64,000 bases of DNA from Flagellimonas maritima (GCF_003269425.1 NZ_CP030104.1:558001-622000), one strand, 5' to 3'; shown: positions 18,288 through 27,242, counted from the first letter of the stretch. The notes: generated by a model from the letters alone, not told the origin. Translations and numbers: made by a program.

Positions 18288-19580
18288 ATGAAATCACTAA
18301 TAAAAGTAATATTAACGATGGTGGTTTTACTAGTGAACCAATCCTGTAAATATAAAAGTGTCAAAACAGAAGAAAATCAAACCCTAATACAGAAAGAAGT
18401 GACAGCGAAAGATATTTTAGGAAATCCAAAGTACTTGGCAATATCTTATGGTGGGTACAGAAAAACCTCAAGAGATGTTCAACCGACTATTAACGAGCTA
18501 AAAGAAGACATGAAGATTCTTTCTGCGATGGGCATTAAAATTTTGAGAACCTATAATGTTCAATTACAACAAGCATCTAATTTGCTGAAAGCCATAAAGG
18601 AGTTAAAAAACGAGGATGAAACCTTTGAAATGTATGTAATGTTGGGCGCATGGATTGATTGTAAAAATGCGTGGACTGGAGAGACCCCTGACCATGATGT
18701 GGAAAGCGAACAAAACGAGGGTGAAATTGCCCGAGCCGTAACATTAGCCAATCAATATCCTGATATTGTAAAAATCATTGCCGTAGGCAACGAAGCTATG
18801 GTAAAATGGGCTACAAGCTATTATGTTCAGCCAAGTGTCATATTAAAATGGGTGAATCATCTTCAAGACTTAAAGAAAAGTGGGGAACTATCCAAAGATT
18901 TATGGATAACCAGCTCAGACGATTTCGCCTCTTGGGGAGGTGGCGATAAAAGCTATCATACTGAAAACCTTGAAAAACTTATAAAGGCGGTCGACTATAT
19001 CTCCATGCATACTTATCCATACCATAATACACATTACAATCCAGAATTTTGGGGCGTACCTAAAGATGAGGAACAACTCTCCGACATCCAGAAAATTGAT
19101 GCTGCAATGATTAGGGCAAAGGATTTTGCGATAAATCAATATAGTGCTGTTAAAAAATATATGGAAAGCCTGGGTGTTGACAAACCCATACATATAGGAG
19201 AAACAGGTTGGGCAACAGTATCCAATGGATTTTACGGGCCAACGGGGTCCAAGGCTACGGATGAGTATAAAGAAGCGGCATATCATAACCTCATTAGGAT
19301 GTGGACAAATTCTGAAGGGATTTCATGTTTTTACTTTGAAGCGTTTAACGAGCAATGGAAAGATGCGGAAAATTCTTTAGGGTCTGAGAATCATTTTGGT
19401 CTTTTTACCATTGATGGAAAAGCAAAATATGCCCTATGGGATATGGTCGACAAAGGAATTTTTGAGGGTCTGACCAGAAACGGAAATTCAATCACCAAGA
19501 CTTACAGTGGTGATAAAGCAGCGTTGATGAAAGATGTCCTTGTACCACCCTCAAAAAAAGAACAAGCTATCACTCATTAA
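18288..19580 (+). CDS. GH17 beta-1,3-glucanase-like lipoprotein
   Basis: A 430-residue protein with a lipoprotein signal (LLVNQSC) followed by KYKSVK, basic rather than acidic, so a periplasmic rather than surface location is likely. The GH17 TIM barrel is recognised from the acid/base motif AVGNEAM (Glu169) and the nucleophile motif HIGETGWATV (Glu305), together with YISMHTYPYH and CFYFEAFNEQWK. GH17 enzymes of marine Bacteroidota act on beta-1,3-glucan, releasing short oligosaccharides, some by transglycosylation. It is followed by GH30 with only 1 base between stop and start, so the two are translationally coupled. A second, leaderless GH17 lies at 22707. Confidence 0.9.
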   Translation: MKSLIKVILTMVVLLVNQSCKYKSVKTEENQTLIQKEVTAKDILGNPKYLAISYGGYRKTSRDVQPTINELKEDMKILSAMGIKILRTYNVQLQQASNLLKAIKELKNEDETFEMYVMLGAWIDCKNAWTGETPDHDVESEQNEGEIARAVTLANQYPDIVKIIAVGNEAMVKWATSYYVQPSVILKWVNHLQDLKKSGELSKDLWITSSDDFASWGGGDKSYHTENLEKLIKAVDYISMHTYPYHNTHYNPEFWGVPKDEEQLSDIQKIDAAMIRAKDFAINQYSAVKKYMESLGVDKPIHIGETGWATVSNGFYGPTGSKATDEYKEAAYHNLIRMWTNSEGISCFYFEAFNEQWKDAENSLGSENHFGLFTIDGKAKYALWDMVDKGIFEGLTRNGNSITKTYSGDKAALMKDVLVPPSKKEQAITH

Positions 19581-19581
19581 A

Positions 19582-21087
19582 ATGAAAAAGTTTAACAAAT
19601 TTAATTTCATAATTACATTGGCCCTAGCACTGAGCGCTTGCAGCGTAGATAATAAATTGAAGGTAGAAGTATATGAAACTTCGGCCCAAGGAAATAAATT
19701 GACCAAGATAACGGACTTTCCGCCTCAAAAAGTAAAAGCGCAGATAAAACTGCTGCCCGATCAAAACTTTCAGACCATAACTGGATTTGGCGGTTCTTTT
19801 ACGGAAGCCTCTGCTTACCTGCTCAACCAATTGGGTCAAGAAAACCGAAAAAAAATCATCGCCGCCTATTTTGGCGATGAAGGTTCGCGGTATTCGTTGA
19901 CAAGAACACATATGAACTCTTGTGATTTTTCCTTATCCAACTATTCTTATGCGCCTGTTGAAGGGGATTTGGAATTAAAGCACTTTTCCATAGATGAGGA
20001 TAGAGATGATATTATACCCTTTATCAAAGAAGCAATGGCTGTCTCCAAAGATGGATTCAAGATTCTGGCATCCCCATGGACAGCACCACCTTGGATGAAA
20101 AACAACAAAGATTGGAGAGGCGGAAAGCTTCTTCCCGAATATTATGATACTTGGGCACTGTTCTTCTCTAAATATATAGATGCCTATAAATTGGAGGATA
20201 TAGATATTTGGGGCTTTACCGTTGAAAATGAGCCATTGGGGAACAACAATAACTGGGAAAGTATGCATTTCACTCCAGAAGAAATGACCAATTTTGTGAA
20301 GTTTCACTTAGGTCCAAAATTAGAAACTGATGGACATGAAGCAAAAATTCTGGGTTATGATCAAAATCGTGGAGAAGAATTGGAAGAATGGGTAAAAGTG
20401 ATGTTCAAGAATGAGGCTTCATCAAAATATTTTGATGGAACAGCCATTCACTGGTATGCCAGCACCTATGATTGGTTTCCAGAATCGCTGCAATTTGCAC
20501 ATAACGCTGCTCCCTCAAAATATTTGATACAATCCGAGGCTTGTGTTGATGCCGAAATCCCCAAATGGAAAGATGACAAGTGGTATTGGTCCAAAGAAGC
20601 TACGGATTGGGGCTGGGACTGGGCGCCCGAGCATGAAAAACACCTACATCCAAAATACGCGCCCGTATATCGTTATGCCCGTGATATTATTGGATGTCTA
20701 AACAATTGGGTAGACGGTTGGATAGATTGGAACATGATCTTGGATACACAAGGCGGTCCAAACTGGTTTAAAAATTGGTGTGTGGCACCAGTAATTGTTG
20801 ATCCAGATAAAGATGAAGTATATTTTACTCCCATTTATTATACCCTTACCCATTTCAGCAAGTATATTAGACCAGGTGCAACTCGTATTGGATTTGAGAA
20901 CTCAGACGATTCCTTGATGGTAACTGCTGTTAAAAATCCAGATGATACGATTGTTATTGTAATCTTGAACCAAGACTTGAAACCCAAGAGTTTTAAAGTC
21001 TTTTTAGATGATGATTTCAAAGAAATTTCCATTAGTCCACAAGCTATTCAAACTATCATTATTGATAAAACCACCGATGCTAACTAA
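19582..21087 (+). CDS. GH30 beta-glycosidase lipoprotein (likely beta-1,6-glucan debranching)
   Basis: The true start is ATG 19582, one base after the GH17 stop; it gives a 501-residue lipoprotein with lipobox LSAC followed by SVDNK. GH30 features: N-terminal strand then QTITGFGGSFTEASA; acid/base in FTVENEPLG (Glu217); nucleophile in LIQSEACVD (Glu319); and a C-terminal beta-sandwich from about 420. The SEA and GFGGSFTEA motifs fit the glucosylceramidase/beta-1,6-glucanase branch of GH30. In this setting removal of beta-1,6-linked glucose branches from laminarin is the simplest reading. The non-acidic residues after Cys suggest a periplasmic enzyme. A symporter gene follows after 11 bases. 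Confidence 0.92.
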   Translation: MKKFNKFNFIITLALALSACSVDNKLKVEVYETSAQGNKLTKITDFPPQKVKAQIKLLPDQNFQTITGFGGSFTEASAYLLNQLGQENRKKIIAAYFGDEGSRYSLTRTHMNSCDFSLSNYSYAPVEGDLELKHFSIDEDRDDIIPFIKEAMAVSKDGFKILASPWTAPPWMKNNKDWRGGKLLPEYYDTWALFFSKYIDAYKLEDIDIWGFTVENEPLGNNNNWESMHFTPEEMTNFVKFHLGPKLETDGHEAKILGYDQNRGEELEEWVKVMFKNEASSKYFDGTAIHWYASTYDWFPESLQFAHNAAPSKYLIQSEACVDAEIPKWKDDKWYWSKEATDWGWDWAPEHEKHLHPKYAPVYRYARDIIGCLNNWVDGWIDWNMILDTQGGPNWFKNWCVAPVIVDPDKDEVYFTPIYYTLTHFSKYIRPGATRIGFENSDDSLMVTAVKNPDDTIVIVILNQDLKPKSFKVFLDDDFKEISISPQAIQTIIIDKTTDAN

Positions 21088-21098
21088 AACTCATTGAC

Positions 21099-22664
21099 AT
21101 GCCTAAGATAAAAGCGATTAACAAAGATAAAGTTCCAGTTGGACAAAAAGCTGCTTTTGGAGCAGGTCATTTTATTCTGAACATATTACCCGGAACACTG
21201 GGTGTCTTCATCCAGTTCTTTTTACTTACTGCATGGGGGGTTGATCCATTGTGGGCAGGACTTTTGGGAGGATTGCCAAGAATATTTGATTCGATAACAG
21301 ACCCGATAATGGGTTTCATTTCTGACAATACAAAATCCAAGTTTGGAAGAAGAAGACCCTACATTTTTGTTGGTGCCATCATAAGTGGACTGCTTTTCTT
21401 TCTAATGTGGCAAATTGACGATAATGCTTCTGAGTCCTATATCATTTGGCACGTAATGATTCTTCAATTGCTATTCCTTATTGGTAATACCATGTTTGCG
21501 ACGCCATTGGTGGGTCTGGGCTATGAAATGACCTCAGATTATAACGAGCGTACCCGTTTGATGGCTTTTTCCAATACCATGGGCCAAATTGCATGGATGA
21601 TAGTTCCATGGCTGTACGTTATTATTCCAGATTCGAACACGTTCAACACACAAACCGAAGGCGTACGAACCATGGCCTTAATCGTTGGCGTAATGTGCGT
21701 TGTCTTTGGAATATTACCTGCGTTGTTTTGTAAAGGTATTGACGCTTCCAACATGGAGAACCGTAAAGAAATTAATTTTAAAACCCTTGCTGTAAACTTA
21801 AAAGAATTATGGGCCGGGATTATACAAGTCTCCAAAAACAAGCCGTTTATGAAACTCTGTGGCGCTACATTTTTAGTTTTTAACGGTTTTCAATTGGTAG
21901 CGGCATTTGGTGTTTTTATTATTGTTTTCTATATGTATAGTGGTAGTTACGATATGGCAGGTACTTGGCCGGCGTGGTTCAACACGATCAATGCAATGAT
22001 AACTGCCTTTATAGTTATCCCTATAATTTCTAGAATGGCAAATAAATGGGGCAAAAGAAAAGCATTTATTATTTCTACTGTTCTTTCGATCATTGGCTAC
22101 ATATTAAAATGGTGGGGATTTGATAAAGAATTGAACAGTCAATTTAACCAAACTGAATTTGGCAAAAGCTTAAATTCAGGAGTAGGTTCCATTTTCGAGA
22201 GCATAAACCCATTTCTGGACAGTATAGGAATGTCATGGTTTAGTATAGATCCTGGCAGTGAAGTGCCATGGCTTATATTTTTACCGATTCCTTTATTTGC
22301 TTTCGGGATGGGAGGATTGTTTACATTGATGATGTCCATGACAGCAGATGTCTGTGATTTGGACGAATTAAACAATGGCATGCCAAGGAAAGAAGGCACC
22401 TTTGGTGCTATTTACTGGCTAATGGTTAAAATAGGACAGTCCATTGCGCTTGTTCTAGGCGGTGTTATTTTAAAAATTGTAGGTTTTGATCCTAATATTA
22501 CTGTGCAAACCGCAGAGACAATGAATGACCTTAGAATAGCTGACATATTAGTCCCTTCTCTAACGGCAGCACTTGCGGTTTGGGTGATGTGGACATATAG
22601 TCTATCTGAAAAAAAAGCTAAAGAAATTAAAGCACAATTGGTCAAGCGTAGAGGAGAACTTTAG
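21099..22664 (+). CDS. GPH-type (MFS) sugar:cation symporter
   Basis: A 521-residue polytopic inner-membrane protein with about 12 hydrophobic helices. It carries the glycoside-pentoside-hexuronide/SLC45-like signature: GLLGGLPRIFDSITDPIMG, followed by SDNTKSKFGRRRPYI between helices 2 and 3, and the second-half counterpart DVCDLDELNNGMPRKEGTF. The loop at about 335-380 is longer than usual and hydrophilic (periplasmic or cytoplasmic insertion with FNQTEFGKSLNSGVGS). In the cluster it would import glucose, laminaribiose or short beta-glucan oligomers with Na+ or H+. It lies between GH30 and a leaderless GH17, which supports import of oligomers rather than only glucose. Confidence 0.9.
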   Translation: MPKIKAINKDKVPVGQKAAFGAGHFILNILPGTLGVFIQFFLLTAWGVDPLWAGLLGGLPRIFDSITDPIMGFISDNTKSKFGRRRPYIFVGAIISGLLFFLMWQIDDNASESYIIWHVMILQLLFLIGNTMFATPLVGLGYEMTSDYNERTRLMAFSNTMGQIAWMIVPWLYVIIPDSNTFNTQTEGVRTMALIVGVMCVVFGILPALFCKGIDASNMENRKEINFKTLAVNLKELWAGIIQVSKNKPFMKLCGATFLVFNGFQLVAAFGVFIIVFYMYSGSYDMAGTWPAWFNTINAMITAFIVIPIISRMANKWGKRKAFIISTVLSIIGYILKWWGFDKELNSQFNQTEFGKSLNSGVGSIFESINPFLDSIGMSWFSIDPGSEVPWLIFLPIPLFAFGMGGLFTLMMSMTADVCDLDELNNGMPRKEGTFGAIYWLMVKIGQSIALVLGGVILKIVGFDPNITVQTAETMNDLRIADILVPSLTAALAVWVMWTYSLSEKKAKEIKAQLVKRRGEL

Positions 22665-22706
22665 CCTAAATTTGAATAAATGAAAAGTACAATTTAAAGG
22701 AACATT

Positions 22707-23594
22707 ATGTCGTCATCAAGAAAAGAAAAGTTTTTGGCATTAGCTGCCCTTGATTATGCAGGCAAGACCACAAAAGAACTTAAAAAACTTTGTAAGGAGG
22801 TTTTGGAAGGTGGAATGCATGGTCTTTGTTTTAGTCCGTATGAAGAAGGGCAAAAACCAGGTGAACAGATTACAGAAGAACAGATCAGAAGAAGAATGGA
22901 GATAATTAGCCCGTATACAGATTGGATCCGTTCTTTTTCCTGTACCGAGGGAAACGAATTGATTCCTAAAATTGCCAGGGAATTTGGCATTAAGACCATG
23001 GTGGGTGCATGGCTTGGAGATGACCCAAAGATCAATGAAAAGGAGGTAACCAATCTGATTCAAATGGCCAAAGAGGGGCATGTGGATATCGCTGCTGTTG
23101 GAAATGAAGTATTGTTGAGGGGCGACCTAACTGAGGATGAACTACTTGAATTCATGGACCGTGTAAAACAAGCTATTCCTGACGTACCAATGGGATATGT
23201 GGATGCGTATTACGAGTTTTCGGATCATCCGAGAATCGCGGACGCTTGTGATATAATTTTAGCCAATTGCTATCCATTTTGGGAAGGATGTGATTTGGAC
23301 TATTCCTTATTGTATATGAAGGATATGTATCAAAGAGCGCTGAAAGCGGGCAATGGTAAAAAAGTAATTATCTCTGAAACAGGTTGGCCCAGTCAGGGAA
23401 CCAGTTTGGAAGGAGCATATCCATCCTTGGACAATATGTTGAAATACTTTATGAATACCCAAAAATGGGCTCAGGAAGACGATATCGAAATTTTCTATTT
23501 TTCATCTTTTGATGAATCATGGAAGATAGGTGCTGAAGGTGACGTGGGGGCGTATTGGGGACTTTGGGACAAGGATGAAATAAGAAAATTTTAA
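22707..23594 (+). CDS. Leaderless GH17 glycosidase (cytoplasmic)
   Basis: A 295-residue single-domain GH17 protein with no signal peptide: the N-terminus MSSSRKEKFLALAALDYAG is short and polar. Catalytic motifs are intact: AVGNEVLL (acid/base Glu134) and IISETGWPSQG (nucleophile Glu224), the latter matching plant and bacterial GH17 very well. A cytoplasmic location next to the symporter suggests it cuts imported beta-1,3-gluco-oligosaccharides, or transglycosylates them. It is the last gene of the cluster, converging on clpS with 8 bases between stop codons and no hairpin. It is only distantly similar to the secreted GH17 at 18288, so it is not a recent duplicate. Confidence 0.9.
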   Translation: MSSSRKEKFLALAALDYAGKTTKELKKLCKEVLEGGMHGLCFSPYEEGQKPGEQITEEQIRRRMEIISPYTDWIRSFSCTEGNELIPKIAREFGIKTMVGAWLGDDPKINEKEVTNLIQMAKEGHVDIAAVGNEVLLRGDLTEDELLEFMDRVKQAIPDVPMGYVDAYYEFSDHPRIADACDIILANCYPFWEGCDLDYSLLYMKDMYQRALKAGNGKKVIISETGWPSQGTSLEGAYPSLDNMLKYFMNTQKWAQEDDIEIFYFSSFDESWKIGAEGDVGAYWGLWDKDEIRKF

Positions 23595-23602
23595 TATTTT
23601 AT

Positions 23603-23878
23603 CTATACTATTTCAGCACTAAGACCTGCCTGAAGCAATTTGGAGCACTTTGGCTCTAAATAGGTATATTCCCCTGTTTTTACAGTACACTTTCCATTGT
23701 AGTGAACGATCAATGAGCATTGTTCCGCTTGCTCTGCAGTATGTTCGCATACGTTTATCAAGGTTTCAATGACATGGTCAAAAGTGTTTACATCATCATT
23801 AAAAAGGACAATCTCGTTCTGCTTTACCGTTTCTTCTTCAAGAAGTAATTCTTCTGAAACTTTTTCTTTAATTCCCAT
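23603..23878 (-). CDS. clpS: ATP-dependent Clp protease adaptor ClpS
   Basis: I place the start at ATG 23878 (91 residues); a longer frame to 23926 would overlap the prmA end and add 16 residues absent from the family. ClpS core motif: IVLFNDDVNTFDHVIETL, then the conserved helix with CEHTAEQAEQCSLIVHYNGK. ClpS delivers N-degron substrates to ClpAP/ClpCP. Residues of the substrate pocket (NDDVNTFDHV, and His at CEHT) are present. It is the last gene of a five-gene minus-strand run (DUF1599, BT_3928-like, tpiA, prmA, clpS), 20 bases after prmA. Confidence 0.95.
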   Translation of the reverse strand: MGIKEKVSEELLLEEETVKQNEIVLFNDDVNTFDHVIETLINVCEHTAEQAEQCSLIVHYNGKCTVKTGEYTYLEPKCSKLLQAGLSAEIV

Positions 23879-23898
23879 GATTGTTGAATTAATCAATT

Positions 23899-24726
23899 CT
23901 AATTTACATATTTTACGGAAACCCAATTATTCTTTTCCAATTTTTTTTCAAATTGCAGATTATGAATGCTACATTTTGAGGAAATTGCATCTAAATCCTT
24001 TAAATAAAAACCACTTAGAAAAAGTGCCCCATCAGGATTTAAACAATCTGAGTAAATGGAAATATCTTCAAGTAAAACATTTCTATTGATGTTCGCGATT
24101 ATAACATCGTATTTTTTTCCTACCAACAAACTACTATCTCCTTGATAAACTTTTATATGATTTCGGTTATTCCTTTCTACATTTTCCTTGGAATTCAAAA
24201 AACACCATTCATCAACGTCAATGGCGTCTACTGATTTGGCTCCTTTCATATCGGCAAGAATTGCCAAAACTCCTGTGCCACAACCCATATCCAAAACCGA
24301 TTTACCTTCTAAATTTGAATCAAGAATTTGTTGCAGCATCATATGAGTGGTCTCATGGTGCCCTGTTCCAAAACTCATTTTAGGTTCGATGATTATGTCA
24401 TACTGTAGATTTTCGGCCCTGTGAAAAGGTGCTCTTACCATGCACCTATCACCTACCTTGATTTGGTGAAAATTCTTTTCCCACTCGGCATTCCAGTTTT
24501 GCTGTGGAATTTCCTTATGGGACCAGCTAATTTGAAAATCAGGATTCTTCAGGATGAAAACGTCATTCAATATATCTTCTTCCCATTCAGATTTTAAAAT
24601 ATAGGCCAAAAGTCCAATTTCGCTTTTAATAAAACTCTCAAAACCTTTTTCGCCCAATTCAGCGATCAAAATATCAGTGGCTGGCTGTTTAGGAGAAATA
24701 CTGAAGCTGTACTCGATATAAATCAA
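23899..24726 (-). CDS. prmA: Ribosomal protein L11 methyltransferase
   Basis: A 275-residue cytoplasmic SAM-dependent methyltransferase. The N-terminal substrate-recognition domain (1-110) is followed by the class I methyltransferase domain with motif I VLDMGCGTGVLAILA, the acidic post-I turn DAIDVDEW, and motif IV VIIANINRNVL (an N-I-N variant of the NPPY type, normal for PrmA). The conserved entry MSFGTGHHETTHMML is also present. PrmA trimethylates L11 on several residues. It sits 14 bases after tpiA and 20 before clpS. Confidence 0.95.
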   Translation of the reverse strand: MIYIEYSFSISPKQPATDILIAELGEKGFESFIKSEIGLLAYILKSEWEEDILNDVFILKNPDFQISWSHKEIPQQNWNAEWEKNFHQIKVGDRCMVRAPFHRAENLQYDIIIEPKMSFGTGHHETTHMMLQQILDSNLEGKSVLDMGCGTGVLAILADMKGAKSVDAIDVDEWCFLNSKENVERNNRNHIKVYQGDSSLLVGKKYDVIIANINRNVLLEDISIYSDCLNPDGALFLSGFYLKDLDAISSKCSIHNLQFEKKLEKNNWVSVKYVN

Positions 24727-24740
24727 ATTTGAAACTGATT

Positions 24741-25490
24741 TTAGATTGCTTTGATGATACTTACAAAGTCATCTCCTTTTAGAGAAGCTCCACCTATAAG
24801 ACCGCCGTCTACGTCGGGCTTTGAAAAAATCTCCTCGGCGTTGGACGGTTTTACACTTCCGCCATATAAAATGGAAACCGCGTCCGCGATTGAATTGTTA
24901 TAGGCTTCTGAAATTGTTTTCCGTATAAAAGCATGCATTTCCTGCGCTTGTTCAGGGCTTGCGGTCTCACCGGTACCAATAGCCCAAACTGGCTCGTATG
25001 CCAATATAATGCTCCCCCATGCCTTGGCATCCAAATCAAAAAGACCGTTTTTTAATTGATGCTCCACTACGGAAAAGTGGTTGTCTGATTTTCTGTCTTC
25101 CAACTCTTCACCGAAACAGAAAATTACTTTCATACCTTTTCCCAAAGCAGCTTTCACTTTTTTGTTCAATAGTCCATCAGATTCCCCAAAAAGCGATCTT
25201 CTTTCAGAATGGCCTAGAATTACAATATCAACTTCAATATTCAATAACATATCTGCCGAAATCTCACCGGTGTAAGCACCATTTTCAGCATAGTGCATAT
25301 TTTGTGCAGCGACCTGTATTATAGATGAATCCAAGCTTTCCTTTGCAGCGGCCAAGTTCACAAAAGTCGGTGCCACAATAACCTCAGCATCTGTATCAGG
25401 TAGTTTGGCCGATAATTCTGTTAGCAATGTCTCGGTTTCTTCGAGATTTTTGTTCATTTTCCAATTTCCTGCTACTATTTTGGTTCTCAT
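24741..25490 (-). CDS. tpiA: Triosephosphate isomerase
   Basis: A 249-residue TIM, full length. Catalytic and fingerprint motifs are all visible: AGNWKMNK (Lys), LGHSERR (electrophilic His), AYEPVWAIGTG (catalytic Glu and the mobile loop), and YGGSVKPSNAEE (phosphate binding). It interconverts dihydroxyacetone phosphate and glyceraldehyde 3-phosphate in glycolysis. It lies 25 bases after the BT_3928-like gene in a minus-strand operon. Confidence 0.98.
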   Translation of the reverse strand: MRTKIVAGNWKMNKNLEETETLLTELSAKLPDTDAEVIVAPTFVNLAAAKESLDSSIIQVAAQNMHYAENGAYTGEISADMLLNIEVDIVILGHSERRSLFGESDGLLNKKVKAALGKGMKVIFCFGEELEDRKSDNHFSVVEHQLKNGLFDLDAKAWGSIILAYEPVWAIGTGETASPEQAQEMHAFIRKTISEAYNNSIADAVSILYGGSVKPSNAEEIFSKPDVDGGLIGGASLKGDDFVSIIKAI

Positions 25491-25515
25491 GTGCTCGTGT
25501 TTTTAATGTTTTTAT

Positions 25516-26610
25516 CTAGAAATCCAATTTATCCAAATCGTTATAATGTACCTTTTGTAAAATGGTGCCTTTTTCCAAAACCAATACCCCTGGATTGGAC
25601 CTTACAATCGTTTTCAATGTAGTTTCATCCGTAAAATAAAAATCCAGATCCAGATTGAACTTTGCTTTTATGTTTTCCGCCCTTTCTGAGCTGGAAGCTG
25701 ACATTCCCACTACGCTATAGCCTTTGTTTTTTGCATTTTCCGCTACTTTGGCAACTTCTGAAAAAACTTTTTCATTGCTTTTTGCCAAATCATAGGCTAT
25801 CACCATGACCAATTTATTTTCTTCCAAAATCTCGGAAGCTAGGTCCACACCATCTTTCTCTATAGTAAAATCATGGATTGGAGGTTCGTATCCCTCTTGT
25901 ATCTCAGTAGTTTCAACGTCAACGAACTCACCATCAACTTGCGGATATTCTCCATTGGTAACAACAATTTTATCGTTGCCATTCACTTTAAAACGCCAAG
26001 CATATTCATAGATAGCTTTTGGCGCATTGTTAGGTACGCGCATACCTTCTTGGATATTCGCGCCAATTTTGTAGGGCCTAAAATCTACCGAAGGCAAATG
26101 ATTCAGTACATGGTTGGCAAACAAAATACAAGCAAATAGCGATATACCAGCGATAATCCAATTGATTTTCGGATTAAAAATTGGCAATATATACTTTCTC
26201 CCAAAAAACAGAATAAGTATCAACACGAAAAGAATGATGTCTTTTGTAAAAGATTCCCATGGGGTCAATTTTATGGCATCACCAAAGCAACCACAATCGG
26301 TTACTTTGTTGAAATAGGCTGAATAAAAAGTTAAAAACGTGAAGAAAACTATCATCAACAGCAAGCTCCACAACGTAAATTTTGGTTTGACCCCTATAAG
26401 CAACAGTACTCCTAAAATCACTTCAACAATAACCACAAAAATAGAAACACCCAGAGCAAAAGGCATTAAAAAAGGAAGGTCCAATACGCCCTGGCTAAAA
26501 TATTCTTCCAGTTTAAATGAGAACCCAACGGGGTCGTTCAATTTTATAAGTCCGCTTACAATGAATAAGATACCAACAAAAATTCTGGAAATCCATACCA
26601 AATACTTCAT
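25516..26610 (-). CDS. BT_3928-like DoxX/MauE-type membrane protein with thioredoxin-fold C-terminus
   Basis: A 364-residue inner-membrane protein. The N-terminal 150 residues hold four hydrophobic helices with a DoxX/MauE look (RIFVGILFIVSGLIKLNDP) and a conserved DCGCFGDAI motif between helices, as in redox-associated MauE-like proteins. Another helix follows at about 155-175. Residues about 265-364 resemble a thioredoxin-like fold (VVGMSASSSERAENIKAKF) but I see no CxxC. The matching architecture is annotated BT_3928 family in Bacteroidota; function is unproven, probably redox or lipid/terminal-oxidase related. Its start overlaps the upstream DUF1599 stop by 4 bases, so translation is coupled. 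Confidence 0.82.
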   Translation of the reverse strand: MKYLVWISRIFVGILFIVSGLIKLNDPVGFSFKLEEYFSQGVLDLPFLMPFALGVSIFVVIVEVILGVLLLIGVKPKFTLWSLLLMIVFFTFLTFYSAYFNKVTDCGCFGDAIKLTPWESFTKDIILFVLILILFFGRKYILPIFNPKINWIIAGISLFACILFANHVLNHLPSVDFRPYKIGANIQEGMRVPNNAPKAIYEYAWRFKVNGNDKIVVTNGEYPQVDGEFVDVETTEIQEGYEPPIHDFTIEKDGVDLASEILEENKLVMVIAYDLAKSNEKVFSEVAKVAENAKNKGYSVVGMSASSSERAENIKAKFNLDLDFYFTDETTLKTIVRSNPGVLVLEKGTILQKVHYNDLDKLDF

Positions 26611-27149
26611 GACTTTTCGTTTAGATGAATCAACGCAAATACTGCATAATTGATAATATCTTGATAATTGGCATCTATTCCCTCGCTTACCAATGTTGCC
26701 CCTTTGTTATCTTCAATCTGTTTTACCCGAAGTAACTTTTGCAGTATTAGATCGGTCAATGAGCTTACTCGCATATCCCGCCATGCTTCGCCATAATCGT
26801 GGTTTTTGTTTTCCATGAGGGTTTTGGTTGTGGCGACCTCTTTGTCATAAAGTGCAATAGCATCATCCGCCTCCAAATCAGGTTGTTCGGCAACTCCTTT
26901 TTTCAATTGAATCAATGCCATGATGGAATAATTTATTATCCCGATAAATTCAGATTGCTCCCCTTCATCAATTTTCCGTACTTCGTTTTGCTGTAAACTT
27001 CGTATGCGCTGTGCTTTAATAAATATTTGGTCCGTTAAGGAGGGAAGTCTCAAAATTCGCCAAGCCGTACCATAATCCTTTGTTTTTTTGAGAAATAATT
27101 CTCGGCAGGTCTTGATTACTTTATCATATTGTTGGGAAGTCTGCTGCAT
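26607..27149 (-). CDS. DUF1599 (Nmad1-like) protein with two tandem copies of the domain
   Basis: A 180-residue soluble protein made of two related halves: residues about 8-83 (KTKDYGTAWRILRLPSLTD ... FIGIINYSIMALIQL) and about 100-178 (KNHDYGEAWRDMRVSSLTD ... YQDIINYAVFALIHL). Each has the family motif D/H-Y-G-x-A-W-R and the helix IINY-x-x-x-ALI. DUF1599 corresponds to the nucleotide-modification-associated domain 1 described in phage and bacterial genomes; the chromosomal version here is of unknown activity. It is the first gene of the clpS-side operon and is divergent from folP across a 93-base gap. Confidence 0.88.
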   Translation of the reverse strand: MQQTSQQYDKVIKTCRELFLKKTKDYGTAWRILRLPSLTDQIFIKAQRIRSLQQNEVRKIDEGEQSEFIGIINYSIMALIQLKKGVAEQPDLEADDAIALYDKEVATTKTLMENKNHDYGEAWRDMRVSSLTDLILQKLLRVKQIEDNKGATLVSEGIDANYQDIINYAVFALIHLNEKS

Positions 27150-27242
27150 GTATTCTTGCTAATTTGCGTAAATTTCGTCCAAACTAAAGTGCTGTAAAAA
27201 CAGTATCAAAGATAATGAAACGCAACAAAGCAGGTATTTTTT

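Noticed and set aside
23879..23926. Longer ClpS
   Set aside because: It would overlap the end of prmA and add residues absent from the family.
25019..25324. Plus-strand frame opposite tpiA
   Set aside because: Shadow of the highly conserved tpiA coding sequence.
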